In this document: positions 36,195-44,959 of the stretch, piece by piece
Position numbering within the stretch: position 1 is the stretch's first letter
Layout: each line of letters begins with the position of its first letter
Assembly: GCA_022843785.1 (NCBI GenBank)
Contig: JALHMZ010000011.1
Coordinates: forward strand, 62,001 to 126,000
Length of the DNA: 64,000 nucleotides
Direction: 5' to 3'
Source of the DNA: Nitrospira sp.
Lineage (GTDB): Bacteria; Nitrospirota; Nitrospiria; Nitrospirales; Nitrospiraceae
Notes under the pieces: generated by a model
Seen by the model: only the letters and a program-made list of their open reading frames with translations
What the model was told of the DNA's origin: nothing
Databases searched by the model: none
Translations under genes and position numbers: made by a program

Positions 36195-36803
36195 TTACGA
36201 ATTAAACATATGGACGAGAATTCCAGTGCGAGTTGAGGAGTTCGTTTTTCGCATAATATGCTTGATGTGCTCTTTCACCGTTTGTTCAGTGATTTCAAGT
36301 GCATTTGCAATCTCCTTATTTGTCCATCCCTTTGCAAGGTGTTCGACGACTGCTTGCTCGCGGTTGGTCAAATTAAAGCGATCACGCGCATGTTCGGCAT
36401 TCAAGTTCTGCTTCCGCCCGATTTCCTCCATGGTGACGACGAGTCTAGCGTTCTGAACGCCACCGCGGTCTGGAAGACCGAATCCTCTGAGCAGAATGGG
36501 TTGATTTGGGTCTCCTGCCACACGTTTCAACTCAAATTGTTCCCAGTCCTTTGCTTCTGTCCGGACGTGTAGGGCTTTTATAATTTCTCCGCATAGTTCC
36601 GTGAGGGCTGTGGGAAGAACTCCATGGGCTGATTTGGCCGTCTGCCCGCCATGTTCAACAGCATTGATTTTTTTTGCAAGCTCAGACGCTTGCCGGTTCA
36701 TGTGGAGCAGCTGCATGGATGCTGAGAGGACTACGATACCTGATCCTGCGCGTTGATCTACAAAACCGTCTTTTGGGTCAACGGTGTTGGGGCTATCGGC
36801 CAT
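36195..36803 (-). CDS. LuxR/GerE-type DNA-binding regulator with a PAS-like N-domain
   Basis: About 202 residues. The C-terminal 60 form a GerE/LuxR helix-turn-helix: FNLTNREQAVVEHLAKGWTN, KEIANALEITEQTVKEHIKH and IMRKTNSSTRTGIL are fully typical. The N-terminal part (GIVVLSASMQLLHMNRQASEL, later RLVVTMEEIGRK) looks like a small PAS-type sensor, not a phosphoacceptor receiver. A TTG at 36839 is an alternative start. It is divergent from the PilZ-exopolysaccharide genes and is a good candidate to control them. The ligand or signal is not visible. Confidence 0.83.
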   Translation of the reverse strand: MADSPNTVDPKDGFVDQRAGSGIVVLSASMQLLHMNRQASELAKKINAVEHGGQTAKSAHGVLPTALTELCGEIIKALHVRTEAKDWEQFELKRVAGDPNQPILLRGFGLPDRGGVQNARLVVTMEEIGRKQNLNAEHARDRFNLTNREQAVVEHLAKGWTNKEIANALEITEQTVKEHIKHIMRKTNSSTRTGILVHMFNS

Positions 36804-36856
36804 AAGAAGCAAATCCGTGTCTTGGGGAGAGTTTGGCAATAATAGACAATAGCCAA

Positions 36857-36876
36857 CCCACTAAAGAGAGAGTGGG
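36857..36876. repeat. Inverted repeats in the LuxR/PilZ divergent spacer
   Basis: CCCACT and AGTGGG are separated by eight bases; an overlapping AGAGAG...CTCTCT pair starts inside the loop and ends near 36887. The paired, mutually exclusive arms lie just upstream of the LuxR-type start. They may be its operator or an RNA switch. Confidence 0.35.
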
Positions 36877-37063
36877 AAAGCTCTCTTGCTAGCGTGTCCA
36901 TACTATATAACACTTTTGGGGGAGTCAACATATACCTTTGAGAAAGTAGAACCTACATCGTCGGTATTGTTGTCGCTCTGAATTCCAACTAGAGTGACAA
37001 ACATTCTTGGGAAAAGGGAGTGCGACTGATTTTATGTACGATATCTAATTTCTTGATGAGTGC

Positions 37064-37092
37064 CTGACAATAAGCACAAAGTAGGCTAGTAT
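37064..37092 (+). promoter_or_regulatory. Likely sigma-70 promoter of the exopolysaccharide operon
   Basis: CTGACA (5 of 6 matches to the -35 box) and TAGTAT (4 of 6 at -10) are spaced by exactly 17 bases. Transcription would start near 37099, giving a leader of about 32 bases before the PilZ GTG. Confidence 0.5.
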
Positions 37093-37130
37093 CATTCGTT
37101 CAATATACAAGATACAAGTGGAGGGGCAAC

Positions 37131-37478
37131 GTGACGAATACAGAGTGGGAGTGGTCGATGAGGGACAGTCATGAAAACCATAGTGAGCGGGCGGCCTTGT
37201 TGAGGCCTATTCCCTACGAGATGACCGCGACTTTAGAAGGTGCTGCTGCAGCAACTCCCAGTGGGAGAGCGCTCTCTCTCAATATCAGTAGCGGGGGCAT
37301 GCTGATCTTGATGGATCAAGCGCCGCAAGTCGATCAGGTGTTGAAGGTCTATGTTCCGACGCCGGTCACCGTTGCTGAAACTCCCACCCTTGCAGAAGTA
37401 CGCTGGACAAGGAAGCTGCCGTTCGGTCGTGTGAACGGGAATGGAGCGTATTTCGTTGGGTTAAAGTTCATGTTCTGA
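37131..37478 (+). CDS. PilZ-domain protein
   Basis: 115 residues forming a single PilZ-type beta-barrel: the LNISSGGMLI stretch supplies the N-x-S-x-x-G part of the c-di-GMP site and AEVRWTRKLP and YFVGLKF the later strands. The usual RxxxR pair is replaced by Arg20 and Arg25 (RAALLR), one residue further apart, so c-di-GMP binding is uncertain. GTG start, with GGAGGGG eight bases ahead. As first gene after the promoter and ahead of the export genes it could couple c-di-GMP to polysaccharide output. Confidence 0.8.
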   Translation: MTNTEWEWSMRDSHENHSERAALLRPIPYEMTATLEGAAAATPSGRALSLNISSGGMLILMDQAPQVDQVLKVYVPTPVTVAETPTLAEVRWTRKLPFGRVNGNGAYFVGLKFMF

Positions 37479-37525
37479 GACAATGAACCAATTGGGACGA
37501 ACACAATAGGGAATGGGCGGGGAAA

Positions 37526-38188
37526 GTGATTTTTCTGGCGCTGATTGTCTGCGGCTACGTTGAGTATGCGATGGCTCCGGGGTTATTGCAGGCGCAATCG
37601 GTCAATGCGGGAACCACGGTGACTGCAGCCAGTCAGGCTGTGGAGAAAGCCGACAAAGCGTCCTTGATTGTCACGCAGGAGTACTGGATTGGACCGGAAG
37701 ACGTATTGGATATCACGGTGTGGCGGAATGCCGATCTTTCTAAACAGGTACTGGTGCGGCCGGACGGCCGAGTCTCGCTCCCTCTGATCGGAGATATCAC
37801 CGCTGTAGGAAAAACAGCGGCAGAATTAGCAGAGGCGATCTCAGCGAAATTGAAAGAGTTCAAAGAGAATCCTCAGGTCTCGATTGTTGTCAAAGAAGTG
37901 AATAGCTATGCCATTTATGTATTGGGCGAGGTTGCGAGACCAGCAAAGTACCCTTTAAAAAGTAAGACGACGATTTTACAGGCCATTACGCTTGCCGGAG
38001 GTTTTTTGCCGACAGCAGCTCGGAACAAACTGGTCGTGTTCCGATTCGGCGAAAACGGGGAGAGGGATGTGAAGATCAGAGCCAGTTATGACGATATTGT
38101 CCTCCGTGACGGAGGAGGTCAAAACATTACGCTGAAGCCTGGCGATACACTGGTGGTCCCGTCTGAGAATATGGTCCTGATACCGTAA
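37526..38188 (+). CDS. Polysaccharide export protein, Wza-like (first of tandem pair)
   Basis: 220 residues. A signal-like N-terminus is followed by a poly_export domain (YWIGPEDVLDITVWRNADLS to SLPLIGDI) and one SLBB-type domain (IYVLGEVARPAKYPLKSKTTILQAITLAGG). Such proteins form the outer-membrane polysaccharide channel with Wzc. No lipobox is seen, unlike the next gene. GTG start after GGGG. Much of the sequence is repeated in the following gene, so the pair arose by duplication. This copy is soluble-periplasmic or weakly anchored. Confidence 0.88.
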   Translation: MIFLALIVCGYVEYAMAPGLLQAQSVNAGTTVTAASQAVEKADKASLIVTQEYWIGPEDVLDITVWRNADLSKQVLVRPDGRVSLPLIGDITAVGKTAAELAEAISAKLKEFKENPQVSIVVKEVNSYAIYVLGEVARPAKYPLKSKTTILQAITLAGGFLPTAARNKLVVFRFGENGERDVKIRASYDDIVLRDGGGQNITLKPGDTLVVPSENMVLIP

Positions 38189-38199
38189 GCAGGGGTGAT

Positions 38200-38856
38200 A
38201 TGCAAATACTGTCGGATTGTCATCAAATAAAATCCATAAGCCAGTCGGCAAGGCGAGGATTGCGATACTGCGTATGTTTGGTCAGTGCCGTCGTACTGGC
38301 ATCATGCGCAGAAATTCCAGCAGACGTCATACAGGAGGCGAATCGACAAGTTGCGAATGAATTTCTGCTTGGCCCCGAGGATGTTGTGGAAGTCACAGTG
38401 TGGAGAAATCAAGATTTGTCTCGGACTATCACTGTGCGTCCGGACGGTATGATTTCCCTGCCGCTGATTGGAGATGTCCAGGCTAGCGGTCTCACCGCGG
38501 CCCAAGTAGGTGAGAAAATCTCAAAGCGCTTGACGGAATACAAAGAGAATCCATCCGTTTCTGTCAGTGTCAAAGAGATCAATAGCTACTACATTTATCT
38601 CGTCGGAGAGGTGACGCGTCCGGGAAAGTATGCGCTGAAGTCCTATGCAACCGTGCTGCAAGGCATATCCCTCGCCGGCGGGTTTACACAGTATGCGTCA
38701 AAAAATCGGATGGCGATTCTGAGGTGGTCTGCGTCAAAGGGCTCCAGCAGTGAGCGCCAAGTGAGAATTCCAGTGAGCTACGACGATTTGATTTCCGGGA
38801 AAGGAAGGGTGGGTAACTTTACACTGATGTCGGGAGACACCATTGTTGTGCCGTGA
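38200..38856 (+). CDS. Polysaccharide export lipoprotein, Wza-like (second of tandem pair)
   Basis: 218 residues. Lipoprotein signal ends VVLASCAEIP. The poly_export part (LLGPEDVVEVTVWRNQDLSR, LPLIGDVQASGL) and SLBB part (IYLVGEVTRPGKYALKSYAT, SLAGGF) closely parallel those of the preceding gene. About half the aligned residues look identical by eye. The export channel could be built of both, or one may serve a second polymer. It starts 12 bases after the first copy and its end overlaps the upstream edge of the next reading frame. Confidence 0.9.
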   Translation: MQILSDCHQIKSISQSARRGLRYCVCLVSAVVLASCAEIPADVIQEANRQVANEFLLGPEDVVEVTVWRNQDLSRTITVRPDGMISLPLIGDVQASGLTAAQVGEKISKRLTEYKENPSVSVSVKEINSYYIYLVGEVTRPGKYALKSYATVLQGISLAGGFTQYASKNRMAILRWSASKGSSSERQVRIPVSYDDLISGKGRVGNFTLMSGDTIVVP

Positions 38857-38878
38857 GAGTTATTTCTGTGGGATAGCG

Positions 38879-40192
38879 ATGGTGTGGTGCTTGGTCGGCT
38901 GTGGGGCGCTCGTCTTGGCGAATCCCGGTCTTACTATGGCGCAGACTGTCTATGAACGAGAGCAAGGGGGGGCGCGGCAAAGTTCTGCCCCCCCCGAAGT
39001 GGCTCAACAGGCAAGGGGATCATCCGGAGGATCATCGGTTCGCGTGGTTCCTACCTTCTCGATTTCTGAGAGGTATGACAGCAATATTCTTATGAGTCCC
39101 GGCAACCAGAAGTCCGATTTCGTGACGGATATTCGTCCTGGTGCTCGTGTGAGCTTTTCGAACGATCTTGTCGACGGGACCTTAAGGGCAAGCGCGATCT
39201 CCGGTATTTATGTGCGCAACCCAGAATTGAATTATATCGGGACACAAACAGGGTTTGATGTAATGCTGGATAAGTTTGCCGAGAGGATAGTTCGTGGTTT
39301 GGGGCTTCGTACGAACGGAATGGTTGGATATTTTCCAGAGCAGTCCGCGTTTGTGACACCTGATTCAGGCGAGTCGGATTTTTTGCGTGGCATCCAAGCC
39401 CGTCGGAACAATGCGCTCAACGCGACCTCCATGGTGCAAGGCACGTACGCAGTAAGTCCGTTGGTACAGCTAAATTCGTCGTACTCATTTCAGACGATGC
39501 GGTTTTTCGGGCAGTCGACCTCTAGTGAGCCAAGTACGTTGATATCGTTGTTTGATACGACCGTTCATGGGATTACCGCAGGCCCCAGCTACCATCTTTC
39601 GCCAGGCCAGACAATCGGAGCGTCTTATAGCTATAGGCAGGTGACGTTCGGGCCAAGCACGAGTGGTCCCGGCAGTGGTTCCAGTGTTGGAGGAGGTACG
39701 AGTACCATTCAGGGGGGAGTCTTGACCTGGAAGTCTGCACTCACTTCCGAGTTGACGGCAGAGCTCTCGCCAGGCGCCTCTGTTTCGACGGCGACTCCTG
39801 ATAATCTCATATGGACGGTTCGGGCAAGTCTGACATGGGTCGGTCTGCAGAAATCAGCTACGATAGCGTATTCGAGGGGTCTCTATCCAAGTTTTGCAGC
39901 TCAAGCATCTCTTATGGTCAGTGATGTCATAAACGGATCAGTTTCCTACAATTTCACTCCTAAGTGGAGTGTTACGCTAGGGGCGAACTATGCGGTGAAT
40001 AGTCGAAGCGGTGAGACAAGCCTTCGATTTGAGTCTATCGGCGCCAACGGCACGTTACGTTACAATTTGAGTCAAGGGGTCTTTGCGACTATCAGCGGGA
40101 GCCACAATGATTTCGCTATCGAGCGAGAGGGATCGACAACCAAGTATCAACGCCAGACGGGCATGATAGCTCTTACGGCAGAATGGAATTAA
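38879..40192 (+). CDS. Outer-membrane beta-barrel, exopolysaccharide/PEP-CTERM-associated
   Basis: About 437 residues. The signal peptide ends near GLTMAQT. A Ser/Gly linker leads to long alternating strands: FSISERYDSNILMSPGNQKS is a typical opening of the TIGR03016-like barrels found in exosortase-linked exopolysaccharide loci. TVHGITAGPSYHLSPGQTIG and later strands continue to the end. A TTG at 38843 could extend the frame, but ATG 38879 follows GGGATAG and gives a clean signal peptide. It may be the outer pore (like AlgE, BcsC) or an anchoring barrel. The neighbours are Wza- and Wzc-like, which supports polymer export. Confidence 0.78.
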   Translation: MVWCLVGCGALVLANPGLTMAQTVYEREQGGARQSSAPPEVAQQARGSSGGSSVRVVPTFSISERYDSNILMSPGNQKSDFVTDIRPGARVSFSNDLVDGTLRASAISGIYVRNPELNYIGTQTGFDVMLDKFAERIVRGLGLRTNGMVGYFPEQSAFVTPDSGESDFLRGIQARRNNALNATSMVQGTYAVSPLVQLNSSYSFQTMRFFGQSTSSEPSTLISLFDTTVHGITAGPSYHLSPGQTIGASYSYRQVTFGPSTSGPGSGSSVGGGTSTIQGGVLTWKSALTSELTAELSPGASVSTATPDNLIWTVRASLTWVGLQKSATIAYSRGLYPSFAAQASLMVSDVINGSVSYNFTPKWSVTLGANYAVNSRSGETSLRFESIGANGTLRYNLSQGVFATISGSHNDFAIEREGSTTKYQRQTGMIALTAEWN

Positions 40193-42504
40193 AGATGAGT
40201 TCGCCGAGTCAAATGAGCCTGGCCGGCTATTTCGACGTTGTTCGCAGACGGAAATGGATGATTGTTGCGATCGTCCTGAGTTGCGTAATCATATCCGTGG
40301 TGTTGTGTGTGGTTCTTCCTAAGAGCTACCGATCAACGACGACGGTCTTGGTTGAGAGTCAGAAAATTCCTGAAAGTTATGTGAAGTCAGGGATGGATGG
40401 TTCGATAGAGGGAAGGCTGGCTGCTATTCAACAAGTGGTAATGAGTCGTACGTTGTTGAGTCAGATTGCTGAAGAATTCAAATTGTTCATGGCGGACATG
40501 TCGTCTGTGGAGCGGGAGAATGTTATTGCGGAAATGCGGAAAGCGATCAAGGTTACGAAGTCTTTAGTCGGCCATGCGAGAGGGCCGGATACAATCGAAG
40601 GGTTTTCTATTTCGTATGCGCATACAGATCCGAATACGGCCATGAAGGTCACGGAGAAGCTCGCGTCACACTTTATCGAAGAGAATCTCAAAATTCGAGA
40701 ACAAATGCTGGAGGGTGCTTCGAGTTTTCTTGAACAAGAGTTGCGGTTGGCGGAGTCAAGGCTCGAGGAACAGGAACAGGCGATCAGTACCTTTAAGACA
40801 AAGTATATGGGTGAATTGCCTCAACAGACAGAAGCAAACCTCAGGAGTCTTGACCGCCTGCAGCATGATATCAATGCAGCGCGCGATGGGATTCAGGCAG
40901 CGAGTAATAGGGGCGCGATGCTGGAGAAGCAGTTAATCGAAGCAAGGAGTAATGCAACAAGCACTCTGAGCGTCGTGGGGACCGGGCCTGCGAGTCAAGG
41001 GCGGAATGGCGATCCACTTCTCTTGCGACTGGGTGAACTTGAGCGCACGTTAGCAACGCTTTCAGCCGAGTACCGCGAAACTTATCCGGATATCATCCAA
41101 GCGCGACAGGAAATGGCGGCGATCAAGGCTCAGCTGGTTGTCAAATATGGGGATTCCAGGGCAGAGAAGGATGAGAAGGGAGAGGTTAAGTCAGAATCAG
41201 TCAATCTCATGGACCCGATGCTCAGGGATTTACTAAGGCAACGTGATGCGGTGAAAAGTGAAGTGGAGACTCTCAAGGAGCGATTGCGCCGTTTGCTTGA
41301 ACTCGCCACCCAGTATGAGGGGCGGGTTGAACGAGCGCCCGCTCGTGAACAAGAACTCATGATCCTGGTCCGAGACTATGACAACATGCAGAAGAACTAT
41401 CAGTCTCTCCTTGAGAAGAGACTGAATGCACGGCTTGCGGAAAACTTGGAAAAGCGGCAGAAGGGCGAACAGTTTAAAATTCTTGACCCTGCCAACCTTC
41501 CAGTAGCTCCTGAGAAGCCAAATCGAGATGCCATTCTTTTTGGTGGGATACTTGCCGGTTGCGGGCTTGGATTTGGTGCGGCGATTGGATTGGAAATGTT
41601 TCGCCCGGCATTCCGACGTCCAGATGAAGCTGAGACAACTTTAGGTGTTCCGGTGCTGGCAGTTATCCCTGATTTTTCTTCTGTCTTTGGATGGGGAGAG
41701 GGAGCGCAGCAACTCCCTGCACCCAGTGGGGAGCAGAATCAACTGCAGCCCCGTGATCGTATGCCGACAGGGCACCGAGCAGTGACCCAAAAGGGAGACG
41801 TGATATTTGCCTCATGGAATTTGGTGGTTAAGTGGTCTCCACGTTCCATGGTCGCAGAGCAATTTCGTGTGGCTGCTACGAGAATGGCACTAATGACCGG
41901 AGATCAAAAAAGTACCGTGGCTGTTGTGACGAGTGCTCTTGTCGGCGAAGGGAAAACCTCAACGGCGATCAATTTGAGCTACGTGTTGGCTCAGGAATTG
42001 GATAAGAGGACACTTTTGATTGATTGTGATTTGAAGCGCCCGATGGTTCACGCCTATACAGATACGCCTCAAGGGCCAGGGCTTGTGGACTACCTGTTTG
42101 GTGAGCAGCCCCTCGACATGTGTATTCATAAAATGGATGGAGTGCCGTTGTGGATTCTTCCGTCAGGATTATCAAGGAAAGGGGTGGTAGAGCTTTCAAA
42201 GATTAAACAACTGTCCAAGGTATTAGAGACCTTACGGCATCGGTTTGATTATATACTGATTGACACCCCGCCGGTGTTTCCTCTGGCGGATCTCAACGTG
42301 CTGTCGGGTATGGCAGATCGACTATTGTTGGTCATTCGAGCGGGTAGGACGGGGCGTGATGTGGTGGGCGAAGCTTATAGAGCCCTGGGCACTCGCTGCC
42401 CCGCTAACATCGTGTTGACCGGAGTTGATACCATCAATACCCCCCAGTACATGTATCATGATCAATATAGAAGTTATAGTGCGGGAAAGGCAAAGCATGC
42501 ATAG
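40183..42504 (+). CDS. Wzc-like chain-length determinant fused to a bacterial tyrosine kinase
   Basis: 773 residues. A Wzz-type N-domain has one membrane helix near 25-50 (WMIVAIVLSCVIISVVLCVVL), a long periplasmic coiled coil (about 150-460), and a second membrane helix near 505-525 (FGGILAGCGLGFGAAIG). The cytosolic BY-kinase has Walker A GEGKTS (588-593), Walker A' LLIDCDLK (611-618) and Walker B ILIDTPP (691-697). The C-terminal tyrosine cluster QYMYHDQYRSY (745-755) is the usual autophosphorylation tail. It controls polymer length and export with the Wza-like proteins. A start at 40195 is equally possible, as the ATG at 40183 overlaps the barrel gene by 10 bases. Confidence 0.93.
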   Translation: MELKMSSPSQMSLAGYFDVVRRRKWMIVAIVLSCVIISVVLCVVLPKSYRSTTTVLVESQKIPESYVKSGMDGSIEGRLAAIQQVVMSRTLLSQIAEEFKLFMADMSSVERENVIAEMRKAIKVTKSLVGHARGPDTIEGFSISYAHTDPNTAMKVTEKLASHFIEENLKIREQMLEGASSFLEQELRLAESRLEEQEQAISTFKTKYMGELPQQTEANLRSLDRLQHDINAARDGIQAASNRGAMLEKQLIEARSNATSTLSVVGTGPASQGRNGDPLLLRLGELERTLATLSAEYRETYPDIIQARQEMAAIKAQLVVKYGDSRAEKDEKGEVKSESVNLMDPMLRDLLRQRDAVKSEVETLKERLRRLLELATQYEGRVERAPAREQELMILVRDYDNMQKNYQSLLEKRLNARLAENLEKRQKGEQFKILDPANLPVAPEKPNRDAILFGGILAGCGLGFGAAIGLEMFRPAFRRPDEAETTLGVPVLAVIPDFSSVFGWGEGAQQLPAPSGEQNQLQPRDRMPTGHRAVTQKGDVIFASWNLVVKWSPRSMVAEQFRVAATRMALMTGDQKSTVAVVTSALVGEGKTSTAINLSYVLAQELDKRTLLIDCDLKRPMVHAYTDTPQGPGLVDYLFGEQPLDMCIHKMDGVPLWILPSGLSRKGVVELSKIKQLSKVLETLRHRFDYILIDTPPVFPLADLNVLSGMADRLLLVIRAGRTGRDVVGEAYRALGTRCPANIVLTGVDTINTPQYMYHDQYRSYSAGKAKHA

Positions 42505-43552
42505 CACCGCTGAGCAGGACTCACAGCGTACAGCGAAACGTGACTCACGGCCCTTCCCGAATGCTATTCATTTGGATGGACTGGACTTCTTGAGAAGTTT
42601 CAAGAAACGCGTTTTGATTGTGGGAACTGGATTGCTTGCGATGGAGTTAAGTAAGAAGCTTGCGTCAAACCATAGGCGCATGGAGGTTGTTGGATTTCTC
42701 GATAAGTATAAGAGTGGCAATCAAAACTTGTTAGGTGCATATGAGAACTTGCGTGAGGTGGTCGAGCGATATCATGTAGGCCTCATTGCTGTATGCATTG
42801 AAGACCGTCGCGAGGTCTTGCCGGTTCAAGCGTTACTTGAATGCAAGACGATTGGGATTGAGGTTGTTGATGGCCATCAAATGTATGAAGAGGAGCTTGG
42901 GCGTCTATCGATCGATCAACTTCGACCGAGCGCCCTGATATTTTCAACCGGCTTCAAGCGAAGGTTTTTGGCAAGAGGATTGAAGAAACTCTCAGATCTG
43001 GTGATCTCGGCCGTCGGATTAGTAGTGCTTGCCCCGATACTGGTGTTGATAGCTATTCTGATCAAGATCGATTCAGCAGGCCCGATCTTTTATCGCCAGA
43101 TGCGTGTCGGCTTGCGCGGCCAGCCCTTCATGATTTGGAAATTCAGGTCGATGTGTGCCGAAGCCGAAAGTAATGGGCCTCGGTGGGCGGTAAGTAACGA
43201 TCCCCGAGTGTCCCGGGTTGGCTGGATATTGAGAAAATTTCGGATTGATGAGATTCCACAGCTCTATAATGTCCTCAGAGGGGAAATGAGCCTCGTCGGT
43301 CCGCGCCCGGAACGGCCGGTATTTGTGAGCGCACTTAAAATGCGCATTCCATACTACGATATCAGGCACACAGTTCGTCCAGGATTGACGGGCTGGGCGC
43401 AAACGCAATTTCGTTATGGATCGACGGCTGAAGATGCGCATGCCAAGCTGCAGTACGATCTGTATTACGTCAAGAACATGACGTTGAGGCTGGACATGCG
43501 GATTCTTATTGAGACGATCAGAGTTGTCCTCCTCGGCGAAGGAGCGCGGTAA
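42497..43552 (+). CDS. Undecaprenyl-phosphate sugar phosphotransferase (priming enzyme)
   Basis: About 351 residues. A Rossmann-like N-part (FKKRVLIVGTGLLAMELSKKL) is followed by one membrane helix (LVISAVGLVVLAPILVLIAI) and a bacterial sugar transferase domain with the diagnostic FYRQMRVGLRGQPFMIWKFRSM, KFRIDEIPQLYNVLRGEMSLVGPRP and PGLTGWAQ. It would place the first sugar-1-phosphate on undecaprenyl phosphate. It resembles EpsB-type enzymes of exosortase loci, missing the four N-terminal helices of the classic long form. The start overlaps the kinase stop by eight bases behind GGAAAGG. Confidence 0.9.
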   Translation: MHSTAEQDSQRTAKRDSRPFPNAIHLDGLDFLRSFKKRVLIVGTGLLAMELSKKLASNHRRMEVVGFLDKYKSGNQNLLGAYENLREVVERYHVGLIAVCIEDRREVLPVQALLECKTIGIEVVDGHQMYEEELGRLSIDQLRPSALIFSTGFKRRFLARGLKKLSDLVISAVGLVVLAPILVLIAILIKIDSAGPIFYRQMRVGLRGQPFMIWKFRSMCAEAESNGPRWAVSNDPRVSRVGWILRKFRIDEIPQLYNVLRGEMSLVGPRPERPVFVSALKMRIPYYDIRHTVRPGLTGWAQTQFRYGSTAEDAHAKLQYDLYYVKNMTLRLDMRILIETIRVVLLGEGAR

Positions 43553-43557
43553 AAAGA

Positions 43558-44457
43558 ATGAAGAGCGTAAGGGAGCAGGTGCATGCGCTGTCATTCGATG
43601 TGGAGGAGCATTTCCAAGTTTCTGCTTTCTGGTCTGACGAGAGAAGAAGCAGTTGGGAGAGTTATGAAAGTCGGGTGGAGCGGAATACGGACAAAATACT
43701 TACGCTGCTCTCGCTCCATGGAATCCATGCCACTTTTTTTGTGCTTGGCTGGGTAGCGCTCAGACATCCGAATCTGGTGAAGGCGATTGTGAGCCAGGGG
43801 CACGAGATCGCCTCTCATGGGTTTGGTCATGAAATGATCACATCACAGCAGCCTGAACAATTTCGTGAGGATGTCAGAAAGAGCAAAGAGATTTTAGAGG
43901 ATATTTCCGGCACAGCCATTCATGGATATCGGGCGCCGTCTTTTACGATCACCCCTCAGACGCGTTGGGCTCTTGAGGTTCTGGTCGAGGAAGGCTTCCG
44001 GTACGACTCGAGTATCTTTCCGGTTCAGCATGATCGATACGGGATGCCAGGTGCCAATCCATACTGTCATCGGATAGAGACTGCATCCGGCTCTCTCTGG
44101 GAAGTGCCTCCCTCCACATTGAAGATGGGCCCCATCCGGGTTCCTATAGCAGGAGGAGGATATTTCCGGCTCTATCCATATCCAGTCTTGCGCAGAATGC
44201 TCAGCTGTGCGGCTGCTGACGGTCATCCGCTTATCATGTATTTTCATCCCTGGGAATTCGACCCTGACCAGCCGCGGATGAGTGGGTCCATGCTCTCTCA
44301 ATTCAGGCATTACTTGAATCTGGAAAAAACCGAGGCGCGCTTGCGTCAGTTAATATCTGATTTCAGGTTTGCCGCGATAAGGGAAGCGGTAGAGGCGGTC
44401 GAGATCATGGGGAATCGTGCAGGCCGATGTCTGGCGATGGAGAGCAGCAATGGCTGA
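43558..44457 (+). CDS. Polysaccharide deacetylase, exosortase-locus type (DUF3473)
   Basis: 299 residues. The NodB domain begins with the characteristic LSFDVEEHFQVSAFW of XrtA-linked deacetylases. It continues with ATFFVLGW, the metal-site HEIASHGFGHE and RAPSFTIT. A DUF3473-like C-terminal extension includes IMYFHPWEFDPDQPRM. It would remove N-acetyl groups from amino sugars of the polymer, making free amines. The free amines could then receive acyl groups from the FemAB-like proteins encoded later; this is a hypothesis. It starts six bases after the priming gene. Confidence 0.9.
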   Translation: MKSVREQVHALSFDVEEHFQVSAFWSDERRSSWESYESRVERNTDKILTLLSLHGIHATFFVLGWVALRHPNLVKAIVSQGHEIASHGFGHEMITSQQPEQFREDVRKSKEILEDISGTAIHGYRAPSFTITPQTRWALEVLVEEGFRYDSSIFPVQHDRYGMPGANPYCHRIETASGSLWEVPPSTLKMGPIRVPIAGGGYFRLYPYPVLRRMLSCAAADGHPLIMYFHPWEFDPDQPRMSGSMLSQFRHYLNLEKTEARLRQLISDFRFAAIREAVEAVEIMGNRAGRCLAMESSNG

Positions 44458-44959
44458 ACCATCGCAGATGGAATGGTATGTGGTGAGAACAAAGCCTCAC
44501 CAAGAAAATGCCGTTGAGTCGAGCCTGATGCGTGTCGGCATTGAGGTTCTTTGTCCGCGCATCAAAGAACAGCGTGTCATCAGACGAAAGATACAGCCGG
44601 TGGTTAGTCCGCTGTTCCCCGGCTATTTGTTTGCAAAGTGTCCTTCTTTTCGGTTGCGGGGCGTTCAATATGCCAAAGGGGTTCGTGATCTGGTCTCGTT
44701 CGGAGCCGGCCCAGTTGTTATACCGGAGGAGATCGTTCATGAGATTTTCCAAAGGCTTGAAGGAGGAGTCGTTGCCCCCTATCCCCCCATGTCATGGGCT
44801 CGAGGTGATGTTGTTCGTATTCAGGAGGGCCCGCTGTGCGGGCTGGAGGCTGTTTTTGAACGGGAGATGGTCGGACAACAACGCGCGGTGCTGCTGATGA
44901 AAATGCTAGCTTGCCAAGTGCGGGTCGTCTTAGATGTGAAATCCCTTGTCAATTTCTAA
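44450..44959 (+). CDS. RfaH/NusG-like operon-specific transcription antiterminator
   Basis: About 169 residues. An NGN domain at the N-terminus (MEWYVVRTKPHQENAVESSL to PLFPGYLFAKCP) is joined to a KOW-like end (WARGDVVRIQEGPLCGLEAVFE). This is RfaH-like architecture, and such proteins bind elongating polymerase at long surface-polysaccharide operons. Its start overlaps the deacetylase stop. Lying in the middle of the island, it could antiterminate the genes from asnB rightward. The recognition element (ops-like) was not found by eye. Confidence 0.87.
   Translation: MAEPSQMEWYVVRTKPHQENAVESSLMRVGIEVLCPRIKEQRVIRRKIQPVVSPLFPGYLFAKCPSFRLRGVQYAKGVRDLVSFGAGPVVIPEEIVHEIFQRLEGGVVAPYPPMSWARGDVVRIQEGPLCGLEAVFEREMVGQQRAVLLMKMLACQVRVVLDVKSLVNF

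Noticed and set aside
36195..36803. Two-component response regulator
   Set aside because: The N-domain lacks the Asp/Lys receiver pattern; it looks PAS-like instead.
35504..37130. Sigma-54 promoter (TGGCAC-N5-TTGC) expected for exosortase loci
   Set aside because: No convincing match was found in this region or in 44960-45249; a sigma-70-like promoter fits better.
37526..38856. Assembly duplication as explanation for the two Wza-like genes
   Set aside because: The copies differ throughout in DNA and protein sequence and only one has a lipobox, so they are true paralogues.
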